This document shows positions 43,495 to 52,035 of a DNA stretch of 64,000 nt, in pieces (positions within the stretch are counted from its first letter, which is position 1; each line of letters starts with the position of its first letter). Location of the stretch: assembly GCF_900157365.1 (NCBI RefSeq), contig NZ_FUEZ01000004.1, positions 4,308,966 through 4,372,965 on the forward strand. Direction: 5' to 3'. Source of the stretch: Mycobacterium numidiamassiliense (GTDB taxonomy: Bacteria > Actinomycetota > Actinomycetes > Mycobacteriales > Mycobacteriaceae). The notes beneath the pieces are model-generated. The model was not told the origin of the DNA. It was given only the letters and a program-made list of their open reading frames with translations, and did no database searches. Made by a program: the position numbers and the translations under genes.

Positions 43495-44406
43495 ATGAAT
43501 TTCGCGACGATACCGCCGGAGATCAGCTCCGGGCGAATGTTTGACGGTCCCGGCTCGGGGTCGATGATCGAGGCCGTCACGGCCTGGGAAAAGTTGGCCA
43601 TCCGGCTGTGCACCGCGGCGGCGGACTACCGGGGGGTGACCTCGAAGCAGGCGGTGCGCCAGGGTGGCCCGGAGCTGACGGCCATGGCCGAGGCCACGGC
43701 CCCCTACATCGAGTGGCTCGACGGCGCCGCCGCGCTGGCGCAGCACGCGGCGGCGCAGGCCAGGGCCGCCGCGACGGCGTACGACACGGCGCTGGCGGCG
43801 ATGGTGCCCCCGTCGATGATCGCGGACAACCGCGGGCGACGAAAGTCGTTGGCCAAGAACAATTGTCTGGGCCAGGCCAGCCAGGCGATCGCGGCGATCG
43901 AGGCTTGCTACGAGCGGATGTGGGTCCGCGACGTCGTGGCGATGTACGCCTACGCCGGCGCCGCCGCCGATGCCTCGACGATAACGCCGTTCACCTCGCC
44001 GCCCGCCCCGGATGAGGGTGCTTCGGCGCCCCGCACCTGGGTGCTCAGATCGGCACCGGAGCTCGTCTGCGCCGGGCACACCGTGATGACCGCCATTCCC
44101 GATGCGCTGCAACAGTTTTCCTCGTCACCCCGGGCGGCGCTGGACGCCTGTCTGTCCAAGGTGACGCCGTCCCTGTCGAAACTGAGTTCGCTGAGCGCGC
44201 CGACGGGGTTCGCGATCGACTACCTGAATCACCTCAACAAGGCGGCGGCGTTGCGATGGCTCTTGCCCGATCAGGGTGGTGCTCGCGGCCCGGAGGTCAC
44301 CGCGCGGTTCGGTCGGGCGACGTCGATCGCGACGTTGTCGGTGCCGCGGGCCTGGTCGTCGGGTGCGGCCGCCGGGGCCGCGGGTGCGGCAGTCAGAGCG
44401 GGGTGA
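43495..44406 (+). CDS. PPE family protein
   Basis: A 303-residue PPE protein starting MNFATIPPEISSGRMFDGPGS; an upstream GTG is rejected because the family begins here. The 180-residue PPE domain includes YERMWVRDVVAMYAYAGAA near residue 139, equivalent to the WxxxDxxAMxxY pattern. The C-terminal part ends ATSIATLSVPRAWSSGAAAG, a PPE-SVP-type ending (SVPxxW). PPE proteins are exported by ESX systems, usually with a PE partner; none is adjacent. Its last 14 bases overlap the converging SDR gene. Confidence 0.9.
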   Translation: MNFATIPPEISSGRMFDGPGSGSMIEAVTAWEKLAIRLCTAAADYRGVTSKQAVRQGGPELTAMAEATAPYIEWLDGAAALAQHAAAQARAAATAYDTALAAMVPPSMIADNRGRRKSLAKNNCLGQASQAIAAIEACYERMWVRDVVAMYAYAGAAADASTITPFTSPPAPDEGASAPRTWVLRSAPELVCAGHTVMTAIPDALQQFSSSPRAALDACLSKVTPSLSKLSSLSAPTGFAIDYLNHLNKAAALRWLLPDQGGARGPEVTARFGRATSIATLSVPRAWSSGAAAGAAGAAVRAG

Positions 44407-45175
44407 CGTAGGCCGAGCTGATCCCTCCGTCGACCAGGAAAGTCGACGCCGTGATGAAGGACGCGTCGTCACTGGCCAAAAACGCTACGGCCGCGGCGAT
44501 TTCGTCGGGCTCGGCGAAGCGCCCGATCGGCACATGGACCAGCCGGCGCGCGGCCCGCTCGGGGTCCTTGGCGAAAAGTTCCTGCAGCAGCGGGGTATTG
44601 ACCGGTCCGGGGCACAGCGCGTTGACGCGGATGCCTTGCCGCGCGAATTGCACGCCCAGCTCCCGCGACATGGCCAGCACCCCGCCCTTGGAGGCGGTAT
44701 AGGAGATCTGCGACGTCGCCGATCCCAGCACCGCGACGAACGACGCGGTGTTGATGATCGCCCCCTTCTGCGCGGGCACCATGTGCCGCAGCGCCGCCCG
44801 GCAGCACAGGTACACCGAGGTCAGGTTGACGTGTTGCACCCGGTGCCACGCGTCCAGGCCGGTGTTTTCGATCAGGTCGTCGTCGGGTGGCGAGATGCCG
44901 GCGTTGTTGAAGGCGATGTCGACCGAGCCGTAGGTGTGCGCCGCCGCATCGAACAGCGCGTTGACCGCGTCCTCATCGGAAACATCCACCGGCACAAATA
45001 AACCCGATAGCTCCTCGGCCGCGGCTGTTCCGCTGTCGCCGTCGATGTCGCCGACGACGATCGTCGCGCCTTCGGCGTGCATCCGTCGCCCGGCGGCCAA
45101 ACCGATGCCGCTGCCGCCGCCGGTGATGACTGCCACCCGGCCGGCCAATCGCCGAGTGAGATCGATCGCCGCCAC
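44393..45175 (-). CDS. short-chain dehydrogenase/reductase, Rv2857c-like
   Basis: A 260-residue classical SDR. NAD(P)-binding motif is ITGGGSGIGLAAG near residue 20, NNAG near 94, and the catalytic set is Ser in NTASFVAV, then YTASK near 160. The start was set at the GTG (VAAIDLTRRLAGR), which overlaps the aldehyde dehydrogenase stop; upstream extension is another frame of that gene. It ends a minus-strand operon with an aldehyde dehydrogenase, a GATase and a glutamine synthetase-like enzyme. Substrate unknown. Confidence 0.9.
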   Translation of the reverse strand: MAAIDLTRRLAGRVAVITGGGSGIGLAAGRRMHAEGATIVVGDIDGDSGTAAAEELSGLFVPVDVSDEDAVNALFDAAAHTYGSVDIAFNNAGISPPDDDLIENTGLDAWHRVQHVNLTSVYLCCRAALRHMVPAQKGAIINTASFVAVLGSATSQISYTASKGGVLAMSRELGVQFARQGIRVNALCPGPVNTPLLQELFAKDPERAARRLVHVPIGRFAEPDEIAAAVAFLASDDASFITASTFLVDGGISSAYVTPL

Positions 45176-46542
45176 TAGCCCTCCTCGCGGATCGCGATGA
45201 ACACGTTCTTGGTTTCGGTGAAATGCAACGGAGCGTCCGGGCCGAGCTCGCGGCCCAGGCCGGACTGCTTGAATCCACCGAACGGTGTGTTGAAGCGCAC
45301 CGACGAGTGCGAATTCACGGACAGATTGCCGGATTCGATGGCCCTGCACACCCGCAGCGCGCGGGACAGATCGTCGGTCCAGATCGATCCCGACAGGCCG
45401 TACGTGGTGTCGTTGGCCAACGTGATGGCGTCGTGTTCGTCGTCGAATGCCAGCACGGTGACGACCGGGCCGAAGATCTCGTCGGTCACGCTGCGGTCGG
45501 TGCGTTGCGGCGTGAGAACCGTGGGCGGAAACCAGAAGCCACGCCCGGTAGGTGCTGTGCCGCGGAACGCGACCGGGGCGTCGTCGGGCACATAGGAGGC
45601 CACCTTATCGTGGTGCGCGGCCGACACCAGTGGGCCCATCTCGGTGTCGCGGGACGCGGGATCGCCGACCGCGACAGCCTTGACGGCGGGCTCGAGCAAC
45701 TCCATGAACCGTTCGTAGACATTGCGCTGCACCAGGATTCGACTGCGGGCACAGCAGTCCTGGCCGGCGTTGTCGAACACCCCGTTGGGGGCGGTCGCCG
45801 CGGCGCGCTCCAGGTCGCAGTCGGCGAAGATGATGTTGGCGCTCTTGCCGCCCAGTTCCAGGGTCACCCGCTTGACCTGTGCGGCCGCTCCTGCCATCAC
45901 TTTTTTGCCGACCGCCGTGGACCCGGTGAAGACGACCTTGCGCACACCCGGGTGGGTGACGAATCGCTCGCCGACCACCGGGCCCGTTCCCGGCAGCACC
46001 TGCAGCAGGTCTGGGTCCAGTCCGGCTTCGACCGCGAGCTCACCGAGTCGCAGTGTGGTGAGCGGTGTCCACTCGGCGGGTTTGACCAGCACGGCGTTGC
46101 CCGCGGCCAGGGCCGGGGCGATGCTCCAGGATGCGATCGGCATCGGGAAGTTCCACGGCGTGATCACGCCCACCACTCCCAGCGGCTCGTTGAAGGTGAC
46201 GTCGAGTCCGTCTGCGACGGGAATCTGCTTGCCGGACAAGCGTTCCGGGCTACCCGCGTAGAACGTCAACACGTCACGGACGTGGCCGGCTTCCCACTCG
46301 GCCGACGCGATGGGGTGCCCCGAATTGGCGACCTCGAGCGCGGCCAGCTCGTCGGTGTGCGCGTTGACGGCGGCGGCGAACGCCCGCAACCCGGCCGCCC
46401 GCTGCGCCGGCGACGCCCGTGCCCAGCGCCGCTGGGCCGCCGCGGCCCGCGCCACCGCATCGTCGACCGCCGCGGCATCCAGATGCTCGACCGAGCGCAG
46501 CACGTCCTCGGTGGCGGGGTTGACCAGCTGCACGGCGCTCAT
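45175..46542 (-). CDS. aldC: aldehyde dehydrogenase (AldC-like)
   Basis: A 455-residue NAD(P)-dependent aldehyde dehydrogenase. Asn catalytic segment VITPWNFPM near residue 138, NAD loop FTGSTAVGKKVM near 216, general base ELGGKSANIIF near 238, nucleophile cysteine in GQDCCARSRI near 272 and EIFGPVVTVLAF near 370. Start ATG (MSAVQLVNPATE) overlapping the GATase stop (ATGA). With glnA4 and the GATase it resembles a gamma-glutamyl polyamine-type oxidation module; the true substrate is inferred. Orthologue of Rv2858c. Confidence 0.93.
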   Translation of the reverse strand: MSAVQLVNPATEDVLRSVEHLDAAAVDDAVARAAAAQRRWARASPAQRAAGLRAFAAAVNAHTDELAALEVANSGHPIASAEWEAGHVRDVLTFYAGSPERLSGKQIPVADGLDVTFNEPLGVVGVITPWNFPMPIASWSIAPALAAGNAVLVKPAEWTPLTTLRLGELAVEAGLDPDLLQVLPGTGPVVGERFVTHPGVRKVVFTGSTAVGKKVMAGAAAQVKRVTLELGGKSANIIFADCDLERAAATAPNGVFDNAGQDCCARSRILVQRNVYERFMELLEPAVKAVAVGDPASRDTEMGPLVSAAHHDKVASYVPDDAPVAFRGTAPTGRGFWFPPTVLTPQRTDRSVTDEIFGPVVTVLAFDDEHDAITLANDTTYGLSGSIWTDDLSRALRVCRAIESGNLSVNSHSSVRFNTPFGGFKQSGLGRELGPDAPLHFTETKNVFIAIREEG

Positions 46543-47378
46543 CGGCTGCCGGCATAGGACCGGGCGGCGTCCACCACCGCGTGGAACAACCGAAGGTCGT
46601 CCAGGGTCTTCTCCGGATGCCATTGCACCGCAAGGACGAAATGGTCACCGGGCAGCTCCAGCGCCTCGACCACGCCGTCGCCGTCCCACGCGCTGACCGT
46701 CAGCGCATCGCCGACGGTGTCGATGGCCTGATGGTGATAGCAGGATGCGTCGGCCGACTCCCCGATCAGGCCGGCCAGCCGGGTGCCCGGCACGGTCCGC
46801 ACCGGCAGCCGCGCGAAGACGCCGTTGCCGGCCCGATGTCCGTTGTGGCCCAAGACATCCGGCAGGTGCTGGTGCAGCGTGCCGCCGAATGCGACGTTGA
46901 GCACTTGCGCGCCGCGGCAGATGCCGAGCACCGGGAGCCGCCGGTCCAGGGCACCGCGCAACAGTGCGAACTCCCAGGCATCGCGGTTGGTGCGGGGTTC
47001 GTCGGTCGTCGGATGGGGCTGCTGGCCGTAGGCCGCGGGGTCGAGGTCATAGCCGCCCGTGATCACCAGCGCGTCCAGGCTGTCCAGGACCGCGCTGACG
47101 ATCTCGTCGTCGACCGGCTGCGGCGGCAACAACACCGCGATGCCCCCGGCGGCGATGACGCCCGCGAAGTAATCCGCGGGCAGGTAGCCGGCGGAGACGT
47201 CCCAGATCCCGGTTCGCACCTGTTCCAGGTAACTGGTCAGGCCCACCACCGGGCGGTTCAGTGGCGATCGCAAGCGCGGCGTCGCCGGGCGCATGGGGGT
47301 ACTCCCCAGCTTCGCGGGGAACCCACCCGCTTGCGGGGGAGGGTCGCCACCATCCGACCTAGAGGCGTTCAAACCCAC
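46539..47378 (-). CDS. class I glutamine amidotransferase-like hydrolase, Rv2859c-like
   Basis: A 279-residue peptidase C26/PuuD-like protein. The nucleophile cysteine is in VLGICRGAQVLNVAFGG near residue 143; HPEK near 252 carries the histidine. It may hydrolyse gamma-glutamyl amides. Residues 1-40 (SDGGDPP...PATPRLRSPL) are encoded by a repeat-rich stretch; M. tuberculosis Rv2859c has a related tandem repeat here. The GTG start overlaps the glnA4 stop by 20 bases; an internal ATG at 47294 (MRPATPRL) would place the repeats outside the protein. Confidence 0.88.
   Translation of the reverse strand: MGLNASRSDGGDPPPQAGGFPAKLGSTPMRPATPRLRSPLNRPVVGLTSYLEQVRTGIWDVSAGYLPADYFAGVIAAGGIAVLLPPQPVDDEIVSAVLDSLDALVITGGYDLDPAAYGQQPHPTTDEPRTNRDAWEFALLRGALDRRLPVLGICRGAQVLNVAFGGTLHQHLPDVLGHNGHRAGNGVFARLPVRTVPGTRLAGLIGESADASCYHHQAIDTVGDALTVSAWDGDGVVEALELPGDHFVLAVQWHPEKTLDDLRLFHAVVDAARSYAGSR
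47294..47350. repeat. GC-rich hairpin-forming repeat between glnA4 and GATase core
   Basis: A stretch of alternating G-runs and C-runs forms several short inverted repeats: GGGGGTACTCCCC (47295-47307), CCCC-N8-GGGG (47304-47319) and CCCGC/GCGGG around 47327-47338. It falls in the variable N-terminus of the GATase frame. I recall similar short interspersed repeats in other mycobacteria, but a genome-wide copy number cannot be checked here. Confidence 0.5.
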
Positions 47379-48756
47379 GCATCCTCTCCCAATCGGTGAC
47401 CGCCGCGTTGAACGCCGTCACCTCCACTCGCGCGTTGTTCAGATAGTGCGCGACCACGTCGTCGCCGAATGCTTCTCGCGCCAGCACCGACGCCCCGAAC
47501 AGCCCCGCCTCCTCAGCCAGGGTGGTGGGCAGCCGTTCGACACCGGATGCCTCATAGGCGTTGCCCGCGTAGGGCTCCGGAAGCTCCAGGCCCTGCTCGA
47601 TACCGTACAGCCCGCCCGCGATCAGTGCCGACACCGCAAGGTACTGGTTGACATCGCCACCGGCGACCCGGCATTCGACGCGCATGCCGCTGCCGTGACC
47701 GACCACCCGCAGGGCGCAGGTGCGGTTGTCCAGGCCCCAGGACAGCGCGGTCGGCGCGAAGCTGCCTTCGGCAAATCGCTTGTAGGAGTTGATGTTCGGC
47801 GCATAGAACAAGGTGAGCTCGCGCAGCGTGGCCAGCAGGCCCGCGACGAACCCGCGAAACGTCGACGACATGCCGTGCGGTCCGGCGTCGTCGGCGAACA
47901 CGGCGGCACTCTTCTCAGAGCCCTCGCTCGCCCGCAAGGAGATGTGGATGTGGCAGCTGTTGCCTTCGCGCTCATCGTATTTCGCCATGAACGTCAGGCT
48001 TTTGCCGTGCTGGTCGGCGATTTCCTTGGCGCCGTTCTTGTAGATGGCGTGGTTGTCGCAGGTGATCAGCGCCTCGTCGTAGCGGAACCCGATCTCCTGC
48101 TGGCCGTTGTTGCACTCGCCCTTGACGGCCTCGAACCGCAGACCGGCCCCCTCCATACCCAGCCGGATATCGCGCAGCAGCGGGTCCATGCGCGTCGACG
48201 CCAAGATCGCGTAGTCGATGTTGTAGTCGCTGGCCGGGGTCAGGCCGCGGTAACCCTGGGCCCACGCCTGGCGGTAGGGCTCGTCGAACACGATGAACTC
48301 GAGCTCGGTGGCGACGTCGGCGGCCAGGCCCCGCTCGGCCAGCCGGGCGAGCTGGCGGCGCAGGATGGCCCGCGGCGCGACGCTGACCGCACTGCCGTCG
48401 GCCCAGCCCAGATCGGCGATCACCAGCGCCGTGCCGGGCAGCCAGGGAAGCAGCCGCAAGGTGCTCACGTCCGGCGTCATGACCATGTCGCCGTATCCGG
48501 TGTCCCAGCTCGACATGGAATACCCGGGCACCGTGTGCATTTCGACGTCGACCGCCAGCAGGTAGCTGCAACACTCGGCCCCATGGGCGGCCACCTCGTC
48601 CACGAAGAGCCGGGCCGACACCCGCTTGCCGGCGAGCCGTCCCTGCATGTCGGTGAACGCGACGATGACGGTGTCCACGTCGCCGATCCCAACCAGTTGC
48701 TCCAGCGCGGCTAACGACAAGCCCGCCGGACCCGATCCCGTTTCCTGGTGACCCAT
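47359..48756 (-). CDS. glnA4: glutamine synthetase family protein (GlnA4-like)
   Basis: A 465-residue glutamine synthetase-fold enzyme. The N-terminal beta-grasp has FTDMQGRLAGKRVSA near residue 35; the ATP/glutamate part has TELEFIVFDEP near 144, KGECNNGQQEIGFRYDEA near 213, NSCHIHISLR near 266 and NINSYKRF near 317. It belongs to the PuuA/GlnA4 branch, which glutamylates amines rather than making bulk glutamine; GATase, aldehyde dehydrogenase and SDR genes follow in the same operon, supporting an amine-use pathway. Orthologue of Rv2860c. Confidence 0.93.
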   Translation of the reverse strand: MGHQETGSGPAGLSLAALEQLVGIGDVDTVIVAFTDMQGRLAGKRVSARLFVDEVAAHGAECCSYLLAVDVEMHTVPGYSMSSWDTGYGDMVMTPDVSTLRLLPWLPGTALVIADLGWADGSAVSVAPRAILRRQLARLAERGLAADVATELEFIVFDEPYRQAWAQGYRGLTPASDYNIDYAILASTRMDPLLRDIRLGMEGAGLRFEAVKGECNNGQQEIGFRYDEALITCDNHAIYKNGAKEIADQHGKSLTFMAKYDEREGNSCHIHISLRASEGSEKSAAVFADDAGPHGMSSTFRGFVAGLLATLRELTLFYAPNINSYKRFAEGSFAPTALSWGLDNRTCALRVVGHGSGMRVECRVAGGDVNQYLAVSALIAGGLYGIEQGLELPEPYAGNAYEASGVERLPTTLAEEAGLFGASVLAREAFGDDVVAHYLNNARVEVTAFNAAVTDWERMRGFERL

Positions 48757-48778
48757 GACCCGCTAGTCAACCAGGCAT

Positions 48779-49342
48779 TTACCAGGTGCTGGTGCGCAAC
48801 ACGATCTCGGCGGCCAGCTGCGCGGTCGACTCCTGCGCGTTGCGCCGGGCCAGCAGGTCAACCGTGCGGTATTCGGAGTACACGTACCGCTGGCTGTTGC
48901 GGGCCACGGTCCGCGCGGCCGGCGAGCTGACCAGCACGGTGGTGCCGACCTCGACCGGCGGGCAGTGTTCATCGCGAATGACGCCGTGCAGGTCGGCCAC
49001 CCGCGGATGTCCACGGTCGACGACCACCAGGCCGACGAAGCGGCCCACCCTGGTCGCCGCGAGTTCCCAGGCGAGCTCACCGCCGGCCCGATCGCCGACG
49101 ACCACCGCCCAGCTGATGCCCAGCGCGTCGAGAATGCCGACCACCGACTTGGGGGTCAGCCGCGGGTCGCGACCGATCACGACGGTCCGCAGCGACGCGG
49201 TATGCAGGCGCTCACACACGGCGTCGTAGGCAGCCGGCGGCCGGTCCTCGTCGGCCAGGATGACGACGACGACACCCTTGTCCGGGCCGCCGACACCCAC
49301 CGGTACGGGGAAACCCTCGAGTGTGGTCATCATCGAAGTCAC
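48779..49342 (-). CDS. alpha/beta hydrolase-fold protein lacking the catalytic serine
   Basis: A 187-residue protein with an alpha/beta hydrolase-like layout. The strand-turn-helix where a GxSxG elbow is expected reads VVVGDRAGGELAWELA near residue 80, with arginine in place of the nucleophile. VVVDRGHPRVADLHG follows near 105. It probably does not hydrolyse esters and may be a binding or structural remnant. The start is GTG at 49342 or one of the ATGs at 49333/49330. It lies 10 bases after cobQ and 22 before glnA4 in one operon. Confidence 0.65.
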   Translation of the reverse strand: MTSMMTTLEGFPVPVGVGGPDKGVVVVILADEDRPPAAYDAVCERLHTASLRTVVIGRDPRLTPKSVVGILDALGISWAVVVGDRAGGELAWELAATRVGRFVGLVVVDRGHPRVADLHGVIRDEHCPPVEVGTTVLVSSPAARTVARNSQRYVYSEYRTVDLLARRNAQESTAQLAAEIVLRTSTW

Positions 49343-49351
49343 TAACGCACG

Positions 49352-50896
49352 CTACAGCGGATCGGCCTGGCAGTGCGAGGTTTGCGCCCGCTGCGCGGGG
49401 CGCAGCCGGCTCACCAGGTGCGGCCGTCGGGGCGGTGGGCCATCGAGCAGGCCAAGGACGGCGTCGACGTCGAGGTGGGCCGCCAGCAGGTCGGCGATCC
49501 GGTCGAGCTGGCCGTCGCGCCGCGCGACGACGTCGGTGTCGTCGGCGACCGTAAACCCGGTGCGGCCGGCCGCCTCGGCGACACCGGTAAGCCAGGCGCG
49601 CCGGAAGTCGTCGTTGTCGAGCAGGCCGTGCCAGTGCGTGCCGAAGACGGCACCGGACCTGACGCCCTGTGGTTCGGCGTCGACATCGAACCAGGCCGCC
49701 TCGCTCGACCGGGTGAGTTGGCCGTGGTGGATTTCGTATCCGGAAAGCGGCCGGTGCCAGTTGCGCAGCGTCTTGACCCGGCTGAAGACGATATCGGCGT
49801 CCAGCAGCCCCAGCCCCGCCACTTCCCCGCTGCCGGATTCGACGGTGTCCGTGATGCGCCGGCACAACATCTGCATTCCGCCGCAGATGCCCAGCACCGG
49901 CTTGCCGGCCCGGGCGTGCCCGACGATGGCGGCGACCAGGCCGCGATCGTGCAGCCAGGCCAGGTCGGCCACGGTGGCCTTGCTGCCGGGTAGCACGATC
50001 AGGTCGGCGTCGGCGGCGTCCGCGGGATCGGCGATCCAGCGGACCAGCACGCCCGGCTCGCAGGCGAGCGCCTCGACGTCGGTGGAGTTCGAGATGCGGG
50101 GCAGCCGGATGGCAGCCACCTTGAGCCATTCGTCGCCGCACGGCGGCGCCGGCGTGCCGACGACGCGGTGGGCAACCACCGACAGCGAGTCCTCGGCGTC
50201 CAGCCACAGCTCGTCGGCGTAGGGCAGCACGCCGTAGGTGGGGCGGCCGGTCATCTCGAGCAGTTGTCGCAGCCCGGGTTCCAGCAGCGCGGGGTCGCCG
50301 CGGAATTTGTTGACGACGAAGCCCGCGATCAGCGCCTGGTCCTCGGGTTCGAGCACCGCGACCGTCCCGAACAGATGAGCCAGCAGGCCACCGCGATCGA
50401 TGTCGCCCACCAGGATCACCGGCAGATTCGCGGCCCTGGCCAATCCCATGTTCGCCAGATCTGTTGCCCGCAGGTTGATCTCGGCCGGCGAGCCGGCTCC
50501 CTCACAGATCACCGCATCGAATTCTTTACGCAGGCAGGATAATTCGTCGCTGACGATCGCCGCGAGCCGGTCGCGATGCTTGACATAGTCGGCCGCGGTG
50601 ACCGAGTCGGCGACCTGTCCCTTGATCACCAGCTGCGACGTCCGATCACTGCCCGGCTTGAGCAGGATCGGGTTGAACCGCACCCTGGGCGCCAGCCCCG
50701 CCGCCCTGGCCTGGATCGCCTGGGCCCGGCCTATTTCGCCGCCGTCGACGGTGACCACCGAGTTGTTGGACATGTTCTGCGCCTTGAACGGCGCGACCCG
50801 GATTCGGTTGCGGGCCAACAACCTGCACAGCCCCGCGACCACCATCGATTTCCCGGCGTCAGAGCTGGTGCCCGCGACCAGCAGAGCTCCGCTCAC
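49352..50896 (-). CDS. cobQ: cobyric acid synthase
   Basis: A 514-residue amidotransferase of adenosylcobalamin synthesis. N-terminal dethiobiotin synthetase-like domain: VAGTSSDAGKSMVVAGLCRLL, then APFKAQNMSNNS and ICEGAGSPAEINL. The C-terminal glutaminase has its nucleophile in VLGICGGMQMLCR near residue 338, GYEIHHGQ near 391 and FGTHWHGLLDND near 425. The GTG start has AAAAAGG just upstream. In M. tuberculosis cobQ1 lies elsewhere (Rv0255c), so its position between map and glnA4 is a local difference. Confidence 0.94.
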   Translation of the reverse strand: MSGALLVAGTSSDAGKSMVVAGLCRLLARNRIRVAPFKAQNMSNNSVVTVDGGEIGRAQAIQARAAGLAPRVRFNPILLKPGSDRTSQLVIKGQVADSVTAADYVKHRDRLAAIVSDELSCLRKEFDAVICEGAGSPAEINLRATDLANMGLARAANLPVILVGDIDRGGLLAHLFGTVAVLEPEDQALIAGFVVNKFRGDPALLEPGLRQLLEMTGRPTYGVLPYADELWLDAEDSLSVVAHRVVGTPAPPCGDEWLKVAAIRLPRISNSTDVEALACEPGVLVRWIADPADAADADLIVLPGSKATVADLAWLHDRGLVAAIVGHARAGKPVLGICGGMQMLCRRITDTVESGSGEVAGLGLLDADIVFSRVKTLRNWHRPLSGYEIHHGQLTRSSEAAWFDVDAEPQGVRSGAVFGTHWHGLLDNDDFRRAWLTGVAEAAGRTGFTVADDTDVVARRDGQLDRIADLLAAHLDVDAVLGLLDGPPPRRPHLVSRLRPAQRAQTSHCQADPL

Positions 50897-50927
50897 CTTT
50901 TTCTGGCGAGCAGTCGCGCCGGAAATT

Positions 50928-51785
50928 TCATGGCAGAGTGAGGATCTCGACGCCGGTGTCGGTGACCAGCAGGGTGTGTTCGAACTGTGCGGTCCACTTG
51001 CGGTCCCTGGTGACCACCGTCCAGCCGTCGTCCCAGATGTCGTAGTCCAGCGCTCCGAGGTTGATCATCGGCTCGATGGTGAACGTCATTCCGGGCTGGA
51101 TGATGGTCTCGACGGCCGGCTGGTCGTAGTGCAGCACGACCAGCCCGTTGTGAAACGTGGTGCCGATGCCGTGGCCGGTGAAGTCACGAACGACGTTGTA
51201 CCCGAACCGATTTGCGTATGCCTCGATGACGCGGCCGACAACGGACAGCGCGCGCCCGGGTTTGACGGCCTTGATCGCCCGCATGGTGGCCTCGTGGGTG
51301 CGCTCGACGAGCAGCCGGTGCTCCTCCGAGACGTCGCCGGCCAGGAACGTCGCGTTGGTGTCGCCGTGCACCCCGTCGATGTAGGCGGTGACATCGATGT
51401 TGACGATGTCACCGTCGGCGATCACCGTCGAGTCGGGGATGCCGTGGCAGATGACCTCGTTGAGCGACGTGCAGCACGACTTGGGGAATCCCTTGTAGCC
51501 CAGCGTCGATGGGTAGGCGCCGTTGTCGATCATGTACTCGTGGGCGACCCGGTCCAGCTCGTCGGTGGTCACACCCGGCTCGACGGCCTTGCCGGCCTCC
51601 GCGAGTGCGCCGGCCGCGATGCGGCCCGCGACCCGCATCTTCTCGATGACTTCCGGCGTCTGCACCCACGGCTCGGTGCCCTCCTTGGCGGTGGACTTCC
51701 CGACGTACTCCGGGCGCGCGATGCGGCCGGGCACCGACAGAGTCGGCGACAACACTCCGGGCGAAAGGGCGGTGCGAACAGGCAT
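50928..51785 (-). CDS. map: type I methionine aminopeptidase
   Basis: A 285-residue metallo-aminopeptidase removing N-terminal methionine. An extended N-terminus of about 40 residues with a Pro-rich segment is typical of the MapB form. Metal ligands are seen in IVNIDVTAYIDGVHGDTNATF (two Asp), GHGIGTTFH (His), FTIEPMINLG (Glu) and QFEHTLLVT (Glu). Orthologue of Rv2861c. It is the first gene of the operon leading into cobQ. Confidence 0.95.
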   Translation of the reverse strand: MPVRTALSPGVLSPTLSVPGRIARPEYVGKSTAKEGTEPWVQTPEVIEKMRVAGRIAAGALAEAGKAVEPGVTTDELDRVAHEYMIDNGAYPSTLGYKGFPKSCCTSLNEVICHGIPDSTVIADGDIVNIDVTAYIDGVHGDTNATFLAGDVSEEHRLLVERTHEATMRAIKAVKPGRALSVVGRVIEAYANRFGYNVVRDFTGHGIGTTFHNGLVVLHYDQPAVETIIQPGMTFTIEPMINLGALDYDIWDDGWTVVTRDRKWTAQFEHTLLVTDTGVEILTLP

Positions 51786-51855
51786 ACCGCTAGCTTAATC
51801 ACGCTTTCCACGTGGCGACGGCCCGCGGACCGGGGACGACGGGCGTCGGGCGGCG

Positions 51856-52010
51856 TCGAGGCTCCGGTGCGTCATCGAGGCTCCGGAGCGTCGACTGTGC
51901 GGCAGCGGTGTTGGGCGTGCTCGTAGGGCGCCACTTCAGCGGATTTCCCGCCGTCAACGCACGCCCGACGCCGCCAGCGCACGCCCGCCGCCGTCAACGC
52001 ACGCGCGGCC
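51856..52010. repeat. short tandem repeats in the map/DUF1707 intergenic region
   Basis: The 250-base gap holds two repeat sets. TCGAGGCTCCGG occurs twice with a 19-base period (51856-51867, 51875-51886). A 20-base unit is repeated three times without gaps at 51951-51970, 51971-51990 and 51991-52010 (core CCGTCAACGCACGC with few changes). No gene or terminator is seen in the gap. The units could vary in copy number between strains. Confidence 0.7.
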
Positions 52011-52035
52011 CCGGACGCGCCAGGCGCGCGGGCGA

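Noticed and set aside
45223..46557. 444-residue plus-strand open frame opposite aldC
   Set aside because: Antisense shadow of an intact aldehyde dehydrogenase with all catalytic residues.
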